DNA of 64,000 nucleotides from positions 1 to 64,000 of the forward strand of contig CABZNM010000001.1 of NCBI GenBank assembly GCA_902527075.1, given 5' to 3'. The notes under the pieces are model-generated. The model was given only the letters and a program-made list of their open reading frames with translations. It made no database searches and was not told the origin of the DNA. Position 1 is the stretch's first letter. The number at the start of each line of letters is the position of its first letter. The position numbers and the translations under genes are program-made. This document shows, in pieces, positions 50,731 through 60,467 of the stretch. Origin of the DNA: an uncultured Pelagibacteraceae bacterium (GTDB taxonomy: Bacteria > Pseudomonadota > Alphaproteobacteria > Pelagibacterales > AG-422-B15).

Positions 50731-52024
50731 AATGTATTTAAGTATTTATTTAATCTTAGCAAGTACCATCATATTTTATGGTTGTGAAACTACAACAACT
50801 CAAATTAGAAATGACAATATAAAAAAACCCATTGATTTTGTAGATAATAAAAAAACAGACGGTATTAATAAGGAGACATATTATGAAGAAATTGAACCAG
50901 ATATAAACAATGATAATGAATTAAACCAAACTATAAATGTAGGTTTGATGCTGCCTCTCACCGGAACTCATTATTCCATAGGACAATCAATTCTTAACGC
51001 ATCACAATTAGCACTTCATACATCTAAAAATAGTAATATAAATTTTATTGTAAAAGATGTAGGTGAAAGTAAAAACTTAACCCAATCCTTTTACGAATTA
51101 GTGAATGATGATGTTGAACTAATCGTTGGACCAGTGTTCTCAAAAAAAGTTAAAATTTTAAGTCCATTATCTAGAGATGAAAAAGTAAAAATAATTTCCT
51201 TTTCAAATAATATTGACATTACTAGTAAGAATATATCAGCATTTGGATTAGCGCCTGAGGATGAAATAGAAAAATTATTTAGATATTGTGACAGTGAAAA
51301 TCTTAAACGAATAAAAGTTATACTTCCTGATAATATTTATGGTAATAAAATTAAAAATAAAATTTTAGACCTAAAGAAACTGGACCCTAATGTTGACACA
51401 AAGTTTTTCTTTTATGACCCGAAAAATCCTGATTTTTATGAGGTATCTAAAAGTGTAGCTAACTATAAAACAAGAAAAGAGAATTTAAAAAATGAGATAG
51501 AAAGACTTAGTGTATTTACAGATAAAATATCAAAAGCAAAATTAGAAAAATTAAATAAACTAGATACTTACGGTGAGCTCAATTTTGATGCTTTATTGAT
51601 AATAGTAAATAAATTTGACGAATTGATTTCTTTTAGTTCAGTACTTCCGTATTACGATGTTGATCCAAAAAAAATTCAGTACCTCGGAACTTCAACTTGG
51701 AATAAGACCGCTATATTAAAGGAACCTAGTTTAAAAGGTGCGATTTTTACTGACATAGATCAGGACTCTCTAAAAAAATTTATTAATCATTATGAAAGGT
51801 ATTTTAGAGAAGAACCACATGAGCTTGCTTCTTTTGCCTTTGATATTATTGGATTAATTGCAAAGCTTCAAAACGAAAACAGTTCTCTTACTAAATTAAA
51901 AAAAATAGAAACTATTTCTTATTCTGGCGTTACGGGTAAGTTCAGACTTCTTGATAACGGGAGAACTTTAAGGACCCCTGAAGTTTATAAAATTAAAAAT
52001 GAGACGATTGTTAAATTAAACTAA
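50711..52024 (+). CDS. LpoA-like periplasmic lipoprotein (penicillin-binding protein activator)
   Basis: A 437-residue lipoprotein: signal peptide with lipobox YGC (Cys at residue 25), a short charged linker, then a periplasmic binding-protein type I fold (about 75-420) beginning INVGLMLPLTGTHYSIGQSI. Location next to rsmI is that of LpoA, the outer-membrane activator of PBP1A in gammaproteobacteria; alphaproteobacterial members are annotated as penicillin-binding protein activators. The function here is inferred. A second ATG at 50732 gives a shorter, more typical signal peptide and avoids overlap with rsmI; I consider that start equally likely. Confidence 0.75.
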   Translation: MSKLYPTMYLSIYLILASTIIFYGCETTTTQIRNDNIKKPIDFVDNKKTDGINKETYYEEIEPDINNDNELNQTINVGLMLPLTGTHYSIGQSILNASQLALHTSKNSNINFIVKDVGESKNLTQSFYELVNDDVELIVGPVFSKKVKILSPLSRDEKVKIISFSNNIDITSKNISAFGLAPEDEIEKLFRYCDSENLKRIKVILPDNIYGNKIKNKILDLKKLDPNVDTKFFFYDPKNPDFYEVSKSVANYKTRKENLKNEIERLSVFTDKISKAKLEKLNKLDTYGELNFDALLIIVNKFDELISFSSVLPYYDVDPKKIQYLGTSTWNKTAILKEPSLKGAIFTDIDQDSLKKFINHYERYFREEPHELASFAFDIIGLIAKLQNENSSLTKLKKIETISYSGVTGKFRLLDNGRTLRTPEVYKIKNETIVKLN

Positions 52025-52027
52025 TCT

Positions 52028-52633
52028 CTAACCTTTTAGAAACTTTATAAGTTTTTTAAATGCTATATTTCGGTGGCTGATTCTTTCTTTGTAATTAAAA
52101 TCCATTTCACCAAAAGTTTTTCTATAGCCCTTTGGAACAAATATTGGATCATAACCAAAACCATTCAAACCTTTTGGAGGAAACTGTAAATGACCATTAA
52201 CTCTACCATTGAATACTTTGTTTTTTCCATCCGGAAAACATACTGAAAGAGAGCATACAAAAAAAGCTCTTCTATTGTGTTTACTTAAAAGATCATTCTT
52301 CTTCATTAACTTTTGAATTTTTTTCATTGCTATGCTAAAATCTTTATTTTTACCAGCCCATCTAGCTGAATAAATGCCTGGTTTATAGTTTAGTGAATTT
52401 ACACACAAACCGCTATCATCAGCTAGGGCAACTAATCCTGATTTTTTAGCTGCATTTCTTGACTTGATTAATGAATTTTCTGAAAATGTCATACCATTTT
52501 CAATCGGCTCATTAATCCTTAATTTTTTGGCAGATATAATCTTGTATCCATACGGGTCTAGAAGAGATCTAATTTCTCTCACTTTTCCCTCATTATGACT
52601 TGCGATAACAATTGAATTAATATCTTTAGGCAT
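52028..52633 (-). CDS. rdgB: dITP/XTP pyrophosphatase RdgB (HAM1)
   Basis: A house-cleaning nucleotidase that hydrolyses dITP, ITP and XTP to monophosphates. Motifs: IASHNEGKVREI, the catalytic ALADDSGLCVNSLNYKPGIYSARWAG (in parts) and FGYDPIFVP. I prefer the ATG at 52633 (MPKDINSI) over one at 52648 because it gives the normal N-terminus; it still overlaps the rph stop by eight bases. The protein is then 201 residues. Confidence 0.94.
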   Translation of the reverse strand: MPKDINSIVIASHNEGKVREIRSLLDPYGYKIISAKKLRINEPIENGMTFSENSLIKSRNAAKKSGLVALADDSGLCVNSLNYKPGIYSARWAGKNKDFSIAMKKIQKLMKKNDLLSKHNRRAFFVCSLSVCFPDGKNKVFNGRVNGHLQFPPKGLNGFGYDPIFVPKGYRKTFGEMDFNYKERISHRNIAFKKLIKFLKG

Positions 52634-53342
52634 TATTAATTGCATCATCCTGAAATTTTATAATTTCTTGAACTGCAGATTTAGCTAAACTAAACATTGA
52701 AAGATAATTTTCTTCGCTACATAAATCTTTTTCTGATGTCATCTGTACCTCAACAATCTTTCCTGTTTTCGTTAAGACAAAGTTTGCATCGACACCTGCG
52801 GACTGATCTTCTTTAAAATCGAGATCTAAATACGCATTATTATCAAGTATTCCACAGCTGATTGCAGCTAGTTGATCTAAAAAAGGATCCTGTTTAATGA
52901 GTCTTTTTTTTATCATTTTATCTATACAAATTTTAAGAGCAATAAAAGATCCATTTATTGAGGTTGTTCTGGTACCACCATCAGCTTGAATAACGTCACA
53001 ATCTAAAATTATTTGTAATCCATCAAGATAACTTAAGTTAACGATTGATCTCAGTGATCTTCCTATTAATCTTTGAATTTCCTGAGTTCTGCCAGATTGT
53101 TTACCACGCACAGATTCTCTGGACATCCTTTCATTAGTGGATGTTGGTAGCATTCCATACTCAGCTGTAATCCATCCCTGACCAGAATTGCGCAGCCATC
53201 TTGGAGGATTTTCGTCAACTGTCGCATTACAAAGAACATGTGTGCCACCAAATTTAATAAGACATGAGCCATCAGCATGGGTCGAGTAGTTTGTAGTAAT
53301 ATCAATTTTCCTTATTTCGTCTAATTTTCTATTTTTTCTCAT
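52626..53342 (-). CDS. rph: Ribonuclease PH
   Basis: A 238-residue phosphorolytic exoribonuclease that trims tRNA 3' ends. Visible are the C-terminal active-site region with the phosphate-binding RTQEIQRLIGRSLR, the QADGGTRTTSINGSF motif and CDVIQADGG. The N-terminal MRKNRKLDEIRKI is normal. It is co-transcribed with rdgB and divergent from grpE across 73 bases. Confidence 0.96.
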   Translation of the reverse strand: MRKNRKLDEIRKIDITTNYSTHADGSCLIKFGGTHVLCNATVDENPPRWLRNSGQGWITAEYGMLPTSTNERMSRESVRGKQSGRTQEIQRLIGRSLRSIVNLSYLDGLQIILDCDVIQADGGTRTTSINGSFIALKICIDKMIKKRLIKQDPFLDQLAAISCGILDNNAYLDLDFKEDQSAGVDANFVLTKTGKIVEVQMTSEKDLCSEENYLSMFSLAKSAVQEIIKFQDDAINNA

Positions 53343-53415
53343 ACGTTTTATGAATTATAAATATACAAGGTATTGACGAAAATAACATAGATCATTACAT
53401 ATTTTAAAAATAGTT

Positions 53416-53976
53416 ATGACAAAAAAGAAATCTAGATCAAAGAATAATAAAACTCCTCAAATTGATAACAAAGGAGGAGAAGATGAAGAAATAAGCTTGA
53501 AAAATGAAAGCGACCTTGAACAAAGACTTAAAGACGCTGAAAACAAACTACTCCTTGCAGCAGCTGACAGCGAAAATTTAAGGAAAAGATATGAACGTGA
53601 GAAGGAAGATCTCAGTAGTTACGTGATAACTAAGTTTGCCACAGAAATTTTGTCATTTCTAGATAATCTTCAAAGGGCCCTTAACTCAATTGATATTGAA
53701 AAAAGCAAAGAAAAAGATAAAAGTCTCTCACATTTCATTGAAGGTATAGAACTTACAGAAAAACAGGTCATAGAAATTTTTAAAAAGTTTAATATAGAGA
53801 AAATTAATTCACTTAATGAAGTATTTGATCCAAACCTTCATCAGGCTATGTTTGAAGTTGAAAAAGAGGATATGGAACCTGGCTATGTAGCTGAAGTTGT
53901 TCAAGAAGGATATATGATAGGTGAACGATTACTAAGACCAGCAATGGTAGGAGTATCAAAGAAAAAAACTCAATAA
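53416..53976 (+). CDS. grpE: Nucleotide exchange factor GrpE
   Basis: A 186-residue DnaK co-chaperone. A charged N-terminal tail leads to a long coiled coil (about 35-95, with AAADSENLRKRYEREKED) and the C-terminal beta domain ending DRLLRPAMVGVSKK-like text (GERLLRPAMVGV). It releases ADP from DnaK. The repressor gene hrcA, usually next to grpE and rph in alphaproteobacteria, is absent, and I see no CIRCE inverted repeat upstream. Confidence 0.95.
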   Translation: MTKKKSRSKNNKTPQIDNKGGEDEEISLKNESDLEQRLKDAENKLLLAAADSENLRKRYEREKEDLSSYVITKFATEILSFLDNLQRALNSIDIEKSKEKDKSLSHFIEGIELTEKQVIEIFKKFNIEKINSLNEVFDPNLHQAMFEVEKEDMEPGYVAEVVQEGYMIGERLLRPAMVGVSKKKTQ

Positions 53977-54038
53977 ATTCATATATATAAACAATACTTC
54001 AATTATTCCGAAAAAATTAAAAAATACTTATTTATGGG

Positions 54039-54066
54039 GTTGTATACCATTTTGGCCTTCCCATAT
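54039..54066 (+). promoter_or_regulatory. Candidate heat-shock (sigma-32) promoter of dnaK
   Basis: GTTGTAT (54039-54045) and TCCCATAT (54059-54066), separated by 13 bases, fit the sigma-32 pattern CTTGAAA-N13-CCCCATAT with three mismatches in the -35 and one in the -10. The transcript would start near 54073, about 20 bases before the ATG at 54094. This also argues against the longer dnaK frame beginning at 54034. Confidence 0.5.
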
Positions 54067-54093
54067 ATATTCTATAAATTATTAGAGAATATT

Positions 54094-56022
54094 ATGGGAA
54101 AAGTTATTGGTATTGATTTAGGAACTACAAACAGTTGTATTTCTATTATGGACGGTAAAGATCCAAAAGTTATCGAAAACGCTGAGGGTTCAAGAACAAC
54201 TCCATCTATCATAAGTTTTGGTTCTGAAAATGATAAGCTTGTTGGTCAACCTGCTAAACGTCAAGGAGTTACAAATCCTGAAAATACATTCTTCGCAATT
54301 AAAAGACTAATTGGCAGGTCTTATGAAGATCCAATGGTCAAGAAGGATGCGGACATGGTTCCGTTTAGCATTGTTAAAGCCGATAGTGGTGATGCTTGGG
54401 TTGAATCTAATGGTGAAAAATATTCACCATCTCAGATTTCAGCATTTGTCCTACAGAAGCTTAAAGAGGATGCTGAGAGATATCTTGGAGAAAAGGTTGA
54501 GAAAGCTGTTATAACCGTACCAGCCTATTTTAATGATTCACAAAGGCAAGCAACTAAAGATGCAGGTAAAATCGCTGGTCTTGAAGTTGAAAGAATTGTT
54601 AATGAACCTACAGCAGCGGCACTTGCTTATGGTTTGGATAAAAAAGATGGAAAGACTATAGCTGTTTACGATTTAGGTGGTGGAACTTTTGATATATCTA
54701 TACTTGAAATCGGTGATGGTGTGTTTGAAGTAAAATCTACAAATGGTGATACTTTCCTTGGTGGAGAAGACTTTGATACAAGATTGTTGAATTATCTCGC
54801 TGAAGAATTCCAAAAAGAAAATAGCATTGATCTTAAAACTGACAAACTTGCTTTACAAAGACTCAAGGAAGCTGCAGAAAAAGCTAAAATTGAGCTTTCT
54901 TCTACAACTCAAACAGAAATAAACTTACCTTTCATAACAGCTGATCAGTCTGGACCAAAACATTTGAACATAAAAGTTACTAGAGCAAAACTTGAAACTC
55001 TAGTTGATGACCTTGTAGAAAAGACAATTAAGCCATGTGAGTCTGCTCTTAAAGATGCAGGATTAAGTGCAGGTGAAATTGATGAAATTGTCTTAGTAGG
55101 CGGAATGACGAGGATGCCAAAGGTTATTGAGACTGTTAAAAATTTCTTCGGTAAAGAACCTAACAAGGGCGTTAATCCAGATGAGGTTGTTGCTATGGGT
55201 GCAGCTATTCAAGCTGGAATATTGCAAGGTGATGTCAAAGATGTGTTGCTACTTGATGTTACACCACTCTCACTTGGTATTGAAACACTAGGTGGTGTCT
55301 TCACTAAATTGATTGACAAAAATACTACAATCCCAACTAAAAAAAGTCAGGTATTTTCTACTGCAGACGATAATCAAACTGCGGTTACTATAAGGGTTTG
55401 TCAAGGTGAAAGAGAGATGGCGGCTGATAACAAAGTACTCGGTAATTTTGACTTAGTTGGCATACCTCCATCCCCGAGGGGAGTTCCTCAAATTGAAGTC
55501 GCTTTTGATATCGATGCCAATGGTATAGTAAATGTATCTGCTAAAGATAAGGGTACAGGCAAAGAACAACAAATAAAGATTCAAGCTTCAGGCGGTCTCA
55601 GTGAGGATGAAATAGATAAGATGGTAAAAGAAGCTGAAGCCAATGCCGAAACTGATAAGAAAAAAAGGGAAGCTGTGGATATTAAGAACCAAGCCGATAC
55701 GATGATACACTCAGCAGAAAAAAATTTAAAAGAGTTTGGTGATAAAGTTTCTGAGCAAGAAAGAAACGCTATAGAAAATGATATCAAATCGCTTAAAGAA
55801 GCATCTCAGACTGATGACATAGAAAATATTAAAAAAGGTCTTGAGGCGCTTACACAATCTTCTATGAAACTTGGTGAAGCAATGTACAAAGCTCAACAAC
55901 AAGACTCTGCTCAAACAGCTGGTCCAGCTGATAATCAAAATGATAGCGATGCAGATGAGAAAAAAGAAAAAGTTGTTGATGCCGAATTTGAGGAAGTAAA
56001 AGAAGACAGTAAACAAGCTTAA
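54094..56022 (+). CDS. dnaK: Molecular chaperone DnaK (Hsp70)
   Basis: A 642-residue Hsp70 when started at the ATG of [15 protein letters not shown]. The open frame begins 60 bases earlier, but those extra residues (hydrophobic, non-conserved) are not part of Hsp70 and overlap the likely promoter. The nucleotide-binding domain has [24 protein letters not shown] and [10 protein letters not shown]; the substrate domain begins near [17 protein letters not shown]. The acidic C-terminal end ([11 protein letters not shown]) is typical. It is followed by dnaJ after 13 bases. Confidence 0.98.
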   Translation: MGKVIGIDLGTTNSCISIMDGKDPKVIENAEGSRTTPSIISFGSENDKLVGQPAKRQGVTNPENTFFAIKRLIGRSYEDPMVKKDADMVPFSIVKADSGDAWVESNGEKYSPSQISAFVLQKLKEDAERYLGEKVEKAVITVPAYFNDSQRQATKDAGKIAGLEVERIVNEPTAAALAYGLDKKDGKTIAVYDLGGGTFDISILEIGDGVFEVKSTNGDTFLGGEDFDTRLLNYLAEEFQKENSIDLKTDKLALQRLKEAAEKAKIELSSTTQTEINLPFITADQSGPKHLNIKVTRAKLETLVDDLVEKTIKPCESALKDAGLSAGEIDEIVLVGGMTRMPKVIETVKNFFGKEPNKGVNPDEVVAMGAAIQAGILQGDVKDVLLLDVTPLSLGIETLGGVFTKLIDKNTTIPTKKSQVFSTADDNQTAVTIRVCQGEREMAADNKVLGNFDLVGIPPSPRGVPQIEVAFDIDANGIVNVSAKDKGTGKEQQIKIQASGGLSEDEIDKMVKEAEANAETDKKKREAVDIKNQADTMIHSAEKNLKEFGDKVSEQERNAIENDIKSLKEASQTDDIENIKKGLEALTQSSMKLGEAMYKAQQQDSAQTAGPADNQNDSDADEKKEKVVDAEFEEVKEDSKQA

Positions 56023-56035
56023 GCAATTAAAGCTT

Positions 56036-57169
56036 ATGTCAAAAAGAGATTACTACGAAGTACTTGGAGTTGGCAAGTCCGCTGATAATTCTGAAATCAA
56101 GAAAGCATATCGTAAACTTGCGATGAAATATCACCCTGATAAAAATCAGGGGGATACTGAAGCTGAAGTTAAATTTAAAGAGGCAAGTGAAGCATATGCA
56201 ATTTTGCAGGATAAGGAAAAGAGAGCCGCTTATGATCAATTTGGTCACGCTGCGGTAGATGGAAATGCTGGCCAACAAGGTGGATTTGGCTTTGATTTTT
56301 CATCGTCACAATTTCAGGATATCTTTGATGAATTTTTTGGAGACTCTTCATTTTTTGGTGGTGGAAGACGTCGTCGAACTAACAATAGAGGTTCAGATTT
56401 AAGATACGACATAAATATATCTCTTGAAGATGCTTTTCATGGAAAAAAATTTAAATTAAAAATTCCAACTCAAATTTCATGTACTTCTTGCGCAGGATCA
56501 GGCTCTGCAAAAGGAAGTCAGCCTGTGACTTGTCAAACATGTGGTGGTAGAGGTCAAGTGAGATCTCAGCAGGGTTTCTTCTCAATCCAGCAGACATGCC
56601 CTTCATGTCAAGGAACTGGTTCAATTATTTCAAATCCGTGTAATCCGTGTCGAGGATTAGGTAGAGTTGAAAAATCAAAAAGTCTTATGGTTAAAATTCC
56701 TAAAGGTGTTGATGATGGATCAAGAATAAGGCTTAGTGGAGAAGGTGAGGCTGGAGTTAATGGTGGTCAACAAGGGGATCTGTATATTTTTGTGAGTGTT
56801 AATGATCACAGTATTTTCATCAGAGAAAATGATAATCTTTTCTCAGAAGTACCAATTTCTATGATCGATGCAGCTATAGGAGGATCCATTGATGTACCAA
56901 CGATTGATGGCGGAAAAGCCAGGCTCAAAATACCAAACGGAACGCAGAATGGAGATCAATTCAGACTTAAATCCAAGGGCATGCCCAGTATGCGCGGAAG
57001 TTTTACCGGAGATCTATACATTCAGGCTAAAGTTGAAACCCCCGTTAATTTGAGTAAAAGACAAATTGAAATTTTGGAGTCATTCAAAGAAGTAAGCTCA
57101 GAAAATGAAAGCCCTCTAAGCTCAGCATTTTTTAAAAAAGCAAGAGACTTTTGGAAATCTAAAAATTAA
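56036..57169 (+). CDS. dnaJ: Chaperone protein DnaJ (Hsp40)
   Basis: A 377-residue class A J-protein. J domain at 1-70 with HPD in [10 protein letters not shown], a Gly/Phe-rich linker, four CxxCxGxG zinc repeats near 140-215 ([32 protein letters not shown]) and the two C-terminal substrate-binding domains. It delivers substrates to DnaK and stimulates its ATPase. Confidence 0.98.
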   Translation: MSKRDYYEVLGVGKSADNSEIKKAYRKLAMKYHPDKNQGDTEAEVKFKEASEAYAILQDKEKRAAYDQFGHAAVDGNAGQQGGFGFDFSSSQFQDIFDEFFGDSSFFGGGRRRRTNNRGSDLRYDINISLEDAFHGKKFKLKIPTQISCTSCAGSGSAKGSQPVTCQTCGGRGQVRSQQGFFSIQQTCPSCQGTGSIISNPCNPCRGLGRVEKSKSLMVKIPKGVDDGSRIRLSGEGEAGVNGGQQGDLYIFVSVNDHSIFIRENDNLFSEVPISMIDAAIGGSIDVPTIDGGKARLKIPNGTQNGDQFRLKSKGMPSMRGSFTGDLYIQAKVETPVNLSKRQIEILESFKEVSSENESPLSSAFFKKARDFWKSKN

Positions 57170-57210
57170 TAATTCTTACTTTTTTCCTAATATAAACTAT
57201 TCTTTAAATT

Positions 57211-58020
57211 ATGAGCAAGATTAAAGTTGTAGTTACGGGTGCATCTGGACGCATGGGTAAAGAGATTATTAAAAAAGTTTTAAGTGACAAGAAACTAAAA
57301 CTTATTGGCGCAATAGAAAATCATAATCATCCAACAATTGGGAAGGATGTAGGATCAATAATAAATAAAAAAAAATTGGGATTGAAAATAACAGATAGTA
57401 TTCTTGAATTATTTGCAATGGCCGATGCAGTCATTGATTTTACAACCCCAAAAGCCACAGTAGAACATGTCAAATATGCCGCTCAAGCGAGACTCGCTCA
57501 TGTTATTGGAACAACTGGATTTAATAAGAACCAACTTTTAAAAATTAAATATGCTGCACAACATGCAACAATTGTAAAATCTGGAAATATGAGTCTTGGA
57601 ATCAATCTGATTGAAGCTCTAACAAAAACAGCTTCATCAAAACTTGATGAAGCATTTTTTATTAATGTAAGCGAAACTCACCATAAATATAAAGTTGATG
57701 CACCTTCTGGAACAGCCTTGATGCTTGGCAGTGCAGCTGCTTTTGGGAAAAAGAAAGATTTAGATAAAATAAAAAAAATCACTTCAATGAATAAAAGAGG
57801 TAAAGAAACTAAAAATAAAATCGTCTTTTCTTCGTTCAGAAAAGGTGAAGTAATAGGCGATCATGAAATAACTTTCATGAGTCAGAATGAAATTATTACA
57901 ATAAGTCACAAGGCCATGAATAGAGGAATTTTTGTCGACGGCGCAATTCAAGCTGTAAAGTGGGGTTATAATCAGGAGCCTGGTCTATATTCAATGTCTG
58001 ACGTCTTAGGCTTAAATTAA
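57211..58020 (+). CDS. dapB: 4-hydroxy-tetrahydrodipicolinate reductase
   Basis: A 269-residue NAD(P)H-dependent reductase of the lysine/diaminopimelate pathway, supplying both protein and peptidoglycan. It has the cofactor motif VTGASGRMGKEI, IGTTGFN, and the catalytic SETHHKYKVDAPSGTAL with the His-His-x-x-Lys set. The position after dnaJ is common in alphaproteobacteria. Confidence 0.96.
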   Translation: MSKIKVVVTGASGRMGKEIIKKVLSDKKLKLIGAIENHNHPTIGKDVGSIINKKKLGLKITDSILELFAMADAVIDFTTPKATVEHVKYAAQARLAHVIGTTGFNKNQLLKIKYAAQHATIVKSGNMSLGINLIEALTKTASSKLDEAFFINVSETHHKYKVDAPSGTALMLGSAAAFGKKKDLDKIKKITSMNKRGKETKNKIVFSSFRKGEVIGDHEITFMSQNEIITISHKAMNRGIFVDGAIQAVKWGYNQEPGLYSMSDVLGLN

Positions 58021-58024
58021 TACA

Positions 58025-58678
58025 ATGAACAAGTCTGAAAAGGCAATTGTAATTAAAAAAATTTTAAATCAAACTTACCCAAAGATACCAATACCATTAG
58101 ATCACAAGAATACTTTTCAATTATTGATTGCAGTCCTTTTAAGTGCTCAGTGTACTGATGTTAGAGTGAACAAGGTAACACCTTACTTGTTTGATCTTGC
58201 AGATAGTCCGCTCAAAATGAGTAAACTCAAAATAAACCAGATATATAAAATTGTAAGACCGTGTGGCCTTGCACCTCAAAAATCAAAAGCAATATCTAAA
58301 CTCTCAAAAATTCTAATCAAAAAATTTGATGGTGTGGTTCCTGAAAGTTTTGATGAGTTAGAAAATTTACCTGGAGTTGGTCACAAAACAGCTAGTGTAG
58401 TTATGTCTCAAGGATTTGGTCATCCTGCATTTCCAGTAGATACTCACATCCATAGACTGGCTCAGAGATGGGGTTTGACCAATGGAAAAAACGTTACTCA
58501 AACTGAAAAAGATTTAAAAAAATTATTTGATGAAAAAGATTGGAATAAGTTACACTTACAGATTATTTTTTATGGAAGAGAATTTTGTGAAGCAAGAAAG
58601 TGTTATGGATTGGAATGTAAGATTTGTACTGCTTGTAATCCTAGCAGAAAAAGACCAATCAAAACAAAGAAGGCATGA
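58025..58678 (+). CDS. nth: Endonuclease III (Nth)
   Basis: A 217-residue DNA glycosylase/AP lyase for oxidised pyrimidines. The helix-hairpin-helix and catalytic residues are clear: LPGVGHKTASVVMS with the catalytic Lys, and PVDTHIHRLAQRWG with the catalytic Asp. The C-terminal Cys loop reads C-x4-C-x4-C-x2-C-x2-C (from FCEARKC to CTAC) instead of the usual C-x6-C-x2-C-x5-C of the [4Fe-4S] cluster. It starts four bases after dapB. Confidence 0.94.
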   Translation: MNKSEKAIVIKKILNQTYPKIPIPLDHKNTFQLLIAVLLSAQCTDVRVNKVTPYLFDLADSPLKMSKLKINQIYKIVRPCGLAPQKSKAISKLSKILIKKFDGVVPESFDELENLPGVGHKTASVVMSQGFGHPAFPVDTHIHRLAQRWGLTNGKNVTQTEKDLKKLFDEKDWNKLHLQIIFYGREFCEARKCYGLECKICTACNPSRKRPIKTKKA

Positions 58679-58735
58679 TTTATCTTAAAAAAAACTTCAT
58701 AGATTAATTACTTACTGATAATGTTTTTTTAATTA

Positions 58736-59464
58736 ATGGAAAAAAAAGTTGCCCTTATCATTGGTGCTGGCGATAGCCTCGGTTCCTCAGTTGCAAGAGT
58801 TTTTGCAAACGATGGATACAGTATTGTCGTCGCTAGACGAAATGGATCAGAATTAGATAAATTAAAGAAAGAAATTGAGACTAAAAACGGTGAGTGTCAT
58901 TCTTACAGTTTAGATGCTAGAAAAGAAGAAGATGTTATAAAATTTGTCGAAAAAATAGAAGATGATATCGGTCCAATATCTGTAGCGGTATATAATATTG
59001 GAGCAAATATAAGATACAACATACTAGAAACTACTTCTCGAAAATACTTTAAAGTCTGGGAGATGGCTGCTTTTGGAGCATTTCTTATGGGTAGAGAAGT
59101 TGCCAAGCACATGGTTCCAAGAAAAGAAGGTACTATAATTTTTACAGGTGCAACTGCAAGCATCAGAGGAAAAGAGGGATTTGCAGCATTTGCCGGAGCT
59201 AAGCATGCAAAACGTGCTTTGGCCCAAAGCATGGCAAGAGAACTTGGACCCAAAGGGATTCATGTCGCACATATCATTATTGATGGGGCTATTGATACTC
59301 CATGGGTAAACAAACTATTTCCGGATTATGTAAAACAAAAAAAGAAAATTGATGGGCTTATGAACCCTGACGATATTGCTCAGAACTATTTGATGATACA
59401 CAATCAGCCAAAAAATAGCTGGACATTTGAAATTGATTTGAGACCATGGGTAGAAACATGGTAG
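58736..59464 (+). CDS. Short-chain dehydrogenase/reductase-like protein without the catalytic Tyr
   Basis: A 242-residue Rossmann-fold SDR. The cofactor loop IIGAGDSLGSSVARVF and the NAG-equivalent YNIGANI are present. At the active site the usual Tyr-x3-Lys is F-A-G-A-K (GFAAFAGAKHAKRA), so Tyr is replaced by Phe, and the preceding Ser-containing segment reads FTGATASIRG. I recall an SDR group with this same FAxFA-AK pattern, so this is probably a family trait. Function unknown. It overlaps the kinase gene that follows. Confidence 0.8.
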   Translation: MEKKVALIIGAGDSLGSSVARVFANDGYSIVVARRNGSELDKLKKEIETKNGECHSYSLDARKEEDVIKFVEKIEDDIGPISVAVYNIGANIRYNILETTSRKYFKVWEMAAFGAFLMGREVAKHMVPRKEGTIIFTGATASIRGKEGFAAFAGAKHAKRALAQSMARELGPKGIHVAHIIIDGAIDTPWVNKLFPDYVKQKKKIDGLMNPDDIAQNYLMIHNQPKNSWTFEIDLRPWVETW

Positions 59465-60408
59465 GAAAATTTGATATTACTGGTATTGGAAATGCAATTG
59501 TAGACGTCATCGTCAATGTCGAAGACAAATATTTAGAAGATCAAGATATTCGAAAAGGTATGATGTCACTCGTTGATCTTAAAACTATTGAAAATATTTC
59601 AGGTACGATTGAGATCAAAACTACTGTGTCTGGTGGATCTGTTGCAAATTCAATCGTTGCTCTTGCACAGAATAATGTGAACACTGCATTTATTGGAAAG
59701 GTAGGTAATGACGAAATAGGTTCTAAATTCATCGATGGCCTCAAAAGTGAAAATGTGACTTTCGCATGCAAAGCTCAAAGTGATGACAGTAAATCAGGTA
59801 GATGCATCGTGATGGTTACGCCTGATGCACAAAGAACGATGAGTACATATTTAGGTATTTCTCAAAAGTTAAATTCAAGTGATATAAACCAAGATGTGAT
59901 TAAAAATTCTTCCATCACTTATCTTGAAGGTTACTTATGGGATTTGGATGATGCTCAAGTAGCAATAAAACATGCAACCAACTACGCAAAGTCTAGCGGT
60001 AACTTAGTTGCATTTAGTGTATCTGATGTTTTTTGTATTGAAAGATTTAGAGATAGTTTTAGAAGCATGATAAACTCAAACGTTGATATAGTTTTTGCAA
60101 ACAAAGAGGAAATTAAATCTCTCTATGAAAATGATAGTATTGATGAGATTACAAAAATATTATCACAGCAAGATAGAATTTATGCAATAACAATGGGAGA
60201 AGAAGGAGCTCTGATCATTAAGGCTAGCGAAACTTATAGAATTGAAGCTCAAAAGATCGAAAGTTTAATCGATACCACAGGAGCAGGAGATCTTTTTGCA
60301 GCAGGCTTTCTTGAGCATTTCATTAAAAATGAAAGTCTTGAGAGTTGCGGCTCTAGAGGTGTTGAAATGGCATCAAAAGTGATACAACAGTATGGCGCGC
60401 GACTGTAG
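59458..60408 (+). CDS. PfkB-family carbohydrate/nucleoside kinase (adenosine kinase-like)
   Basis: A kinase of about 316 residues when started at ATG 59458 (MVGKFDITGIGNAIVDVIV); an ATG 12 bases earlier is also in frame. PfkB motifs are GGSVANSIVALAQ with GKVGNDEIGSKF, and the C-terminal DTTGAGDLFAAGFL with the catalytic Asp. The overall form matches proteins called adenosine kinase in alphaproteobacteria, which recycle adenosine to AMP. The exact substrate is inferred. The start overlaps the SDR stop by seven bases. Confidence 0.87.
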   Translation: MVGKFDITGIGNAIVDVIVNVEDKYLEDQDIRKGMMSLVDLKTIENISGTIEIKTTVSGGSVANSIVALAQNNVNTAFIGKVGNDEIGSKFIDGLKSENVTFACKAQSDDSKSGRCIVMVTPDAQRTMSTYLGISQKLNSSDINQDVIKNSSITYLEGYLWDLDDAQVAIKHATNYAKSSGNLVAFSVSDVFCIERFRDSFRSMINSNVDIVFANKEEIKSLYENDSIDEITKILSQQDRIYAITMGEEGALIIKASETYRIEAQKIESLIDTTGAGDLFAAGFLEHFIKNESLESCGSRGVEMASKVIQQYGARL

Positions 60409-60467
60409 TTATAAGGACCTTTTAGTTTTATAATGACAGAACTCTATTTCTAGATATTAATACAATA

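Noticed and set aside
54034..54093. Longer dnaK start giving 662 residues
   Set aside because: The extra residues are not part of Hsp70, and the stretch contains a likely promoter; [14 protein letters not shown] at 54094 is the normal start.
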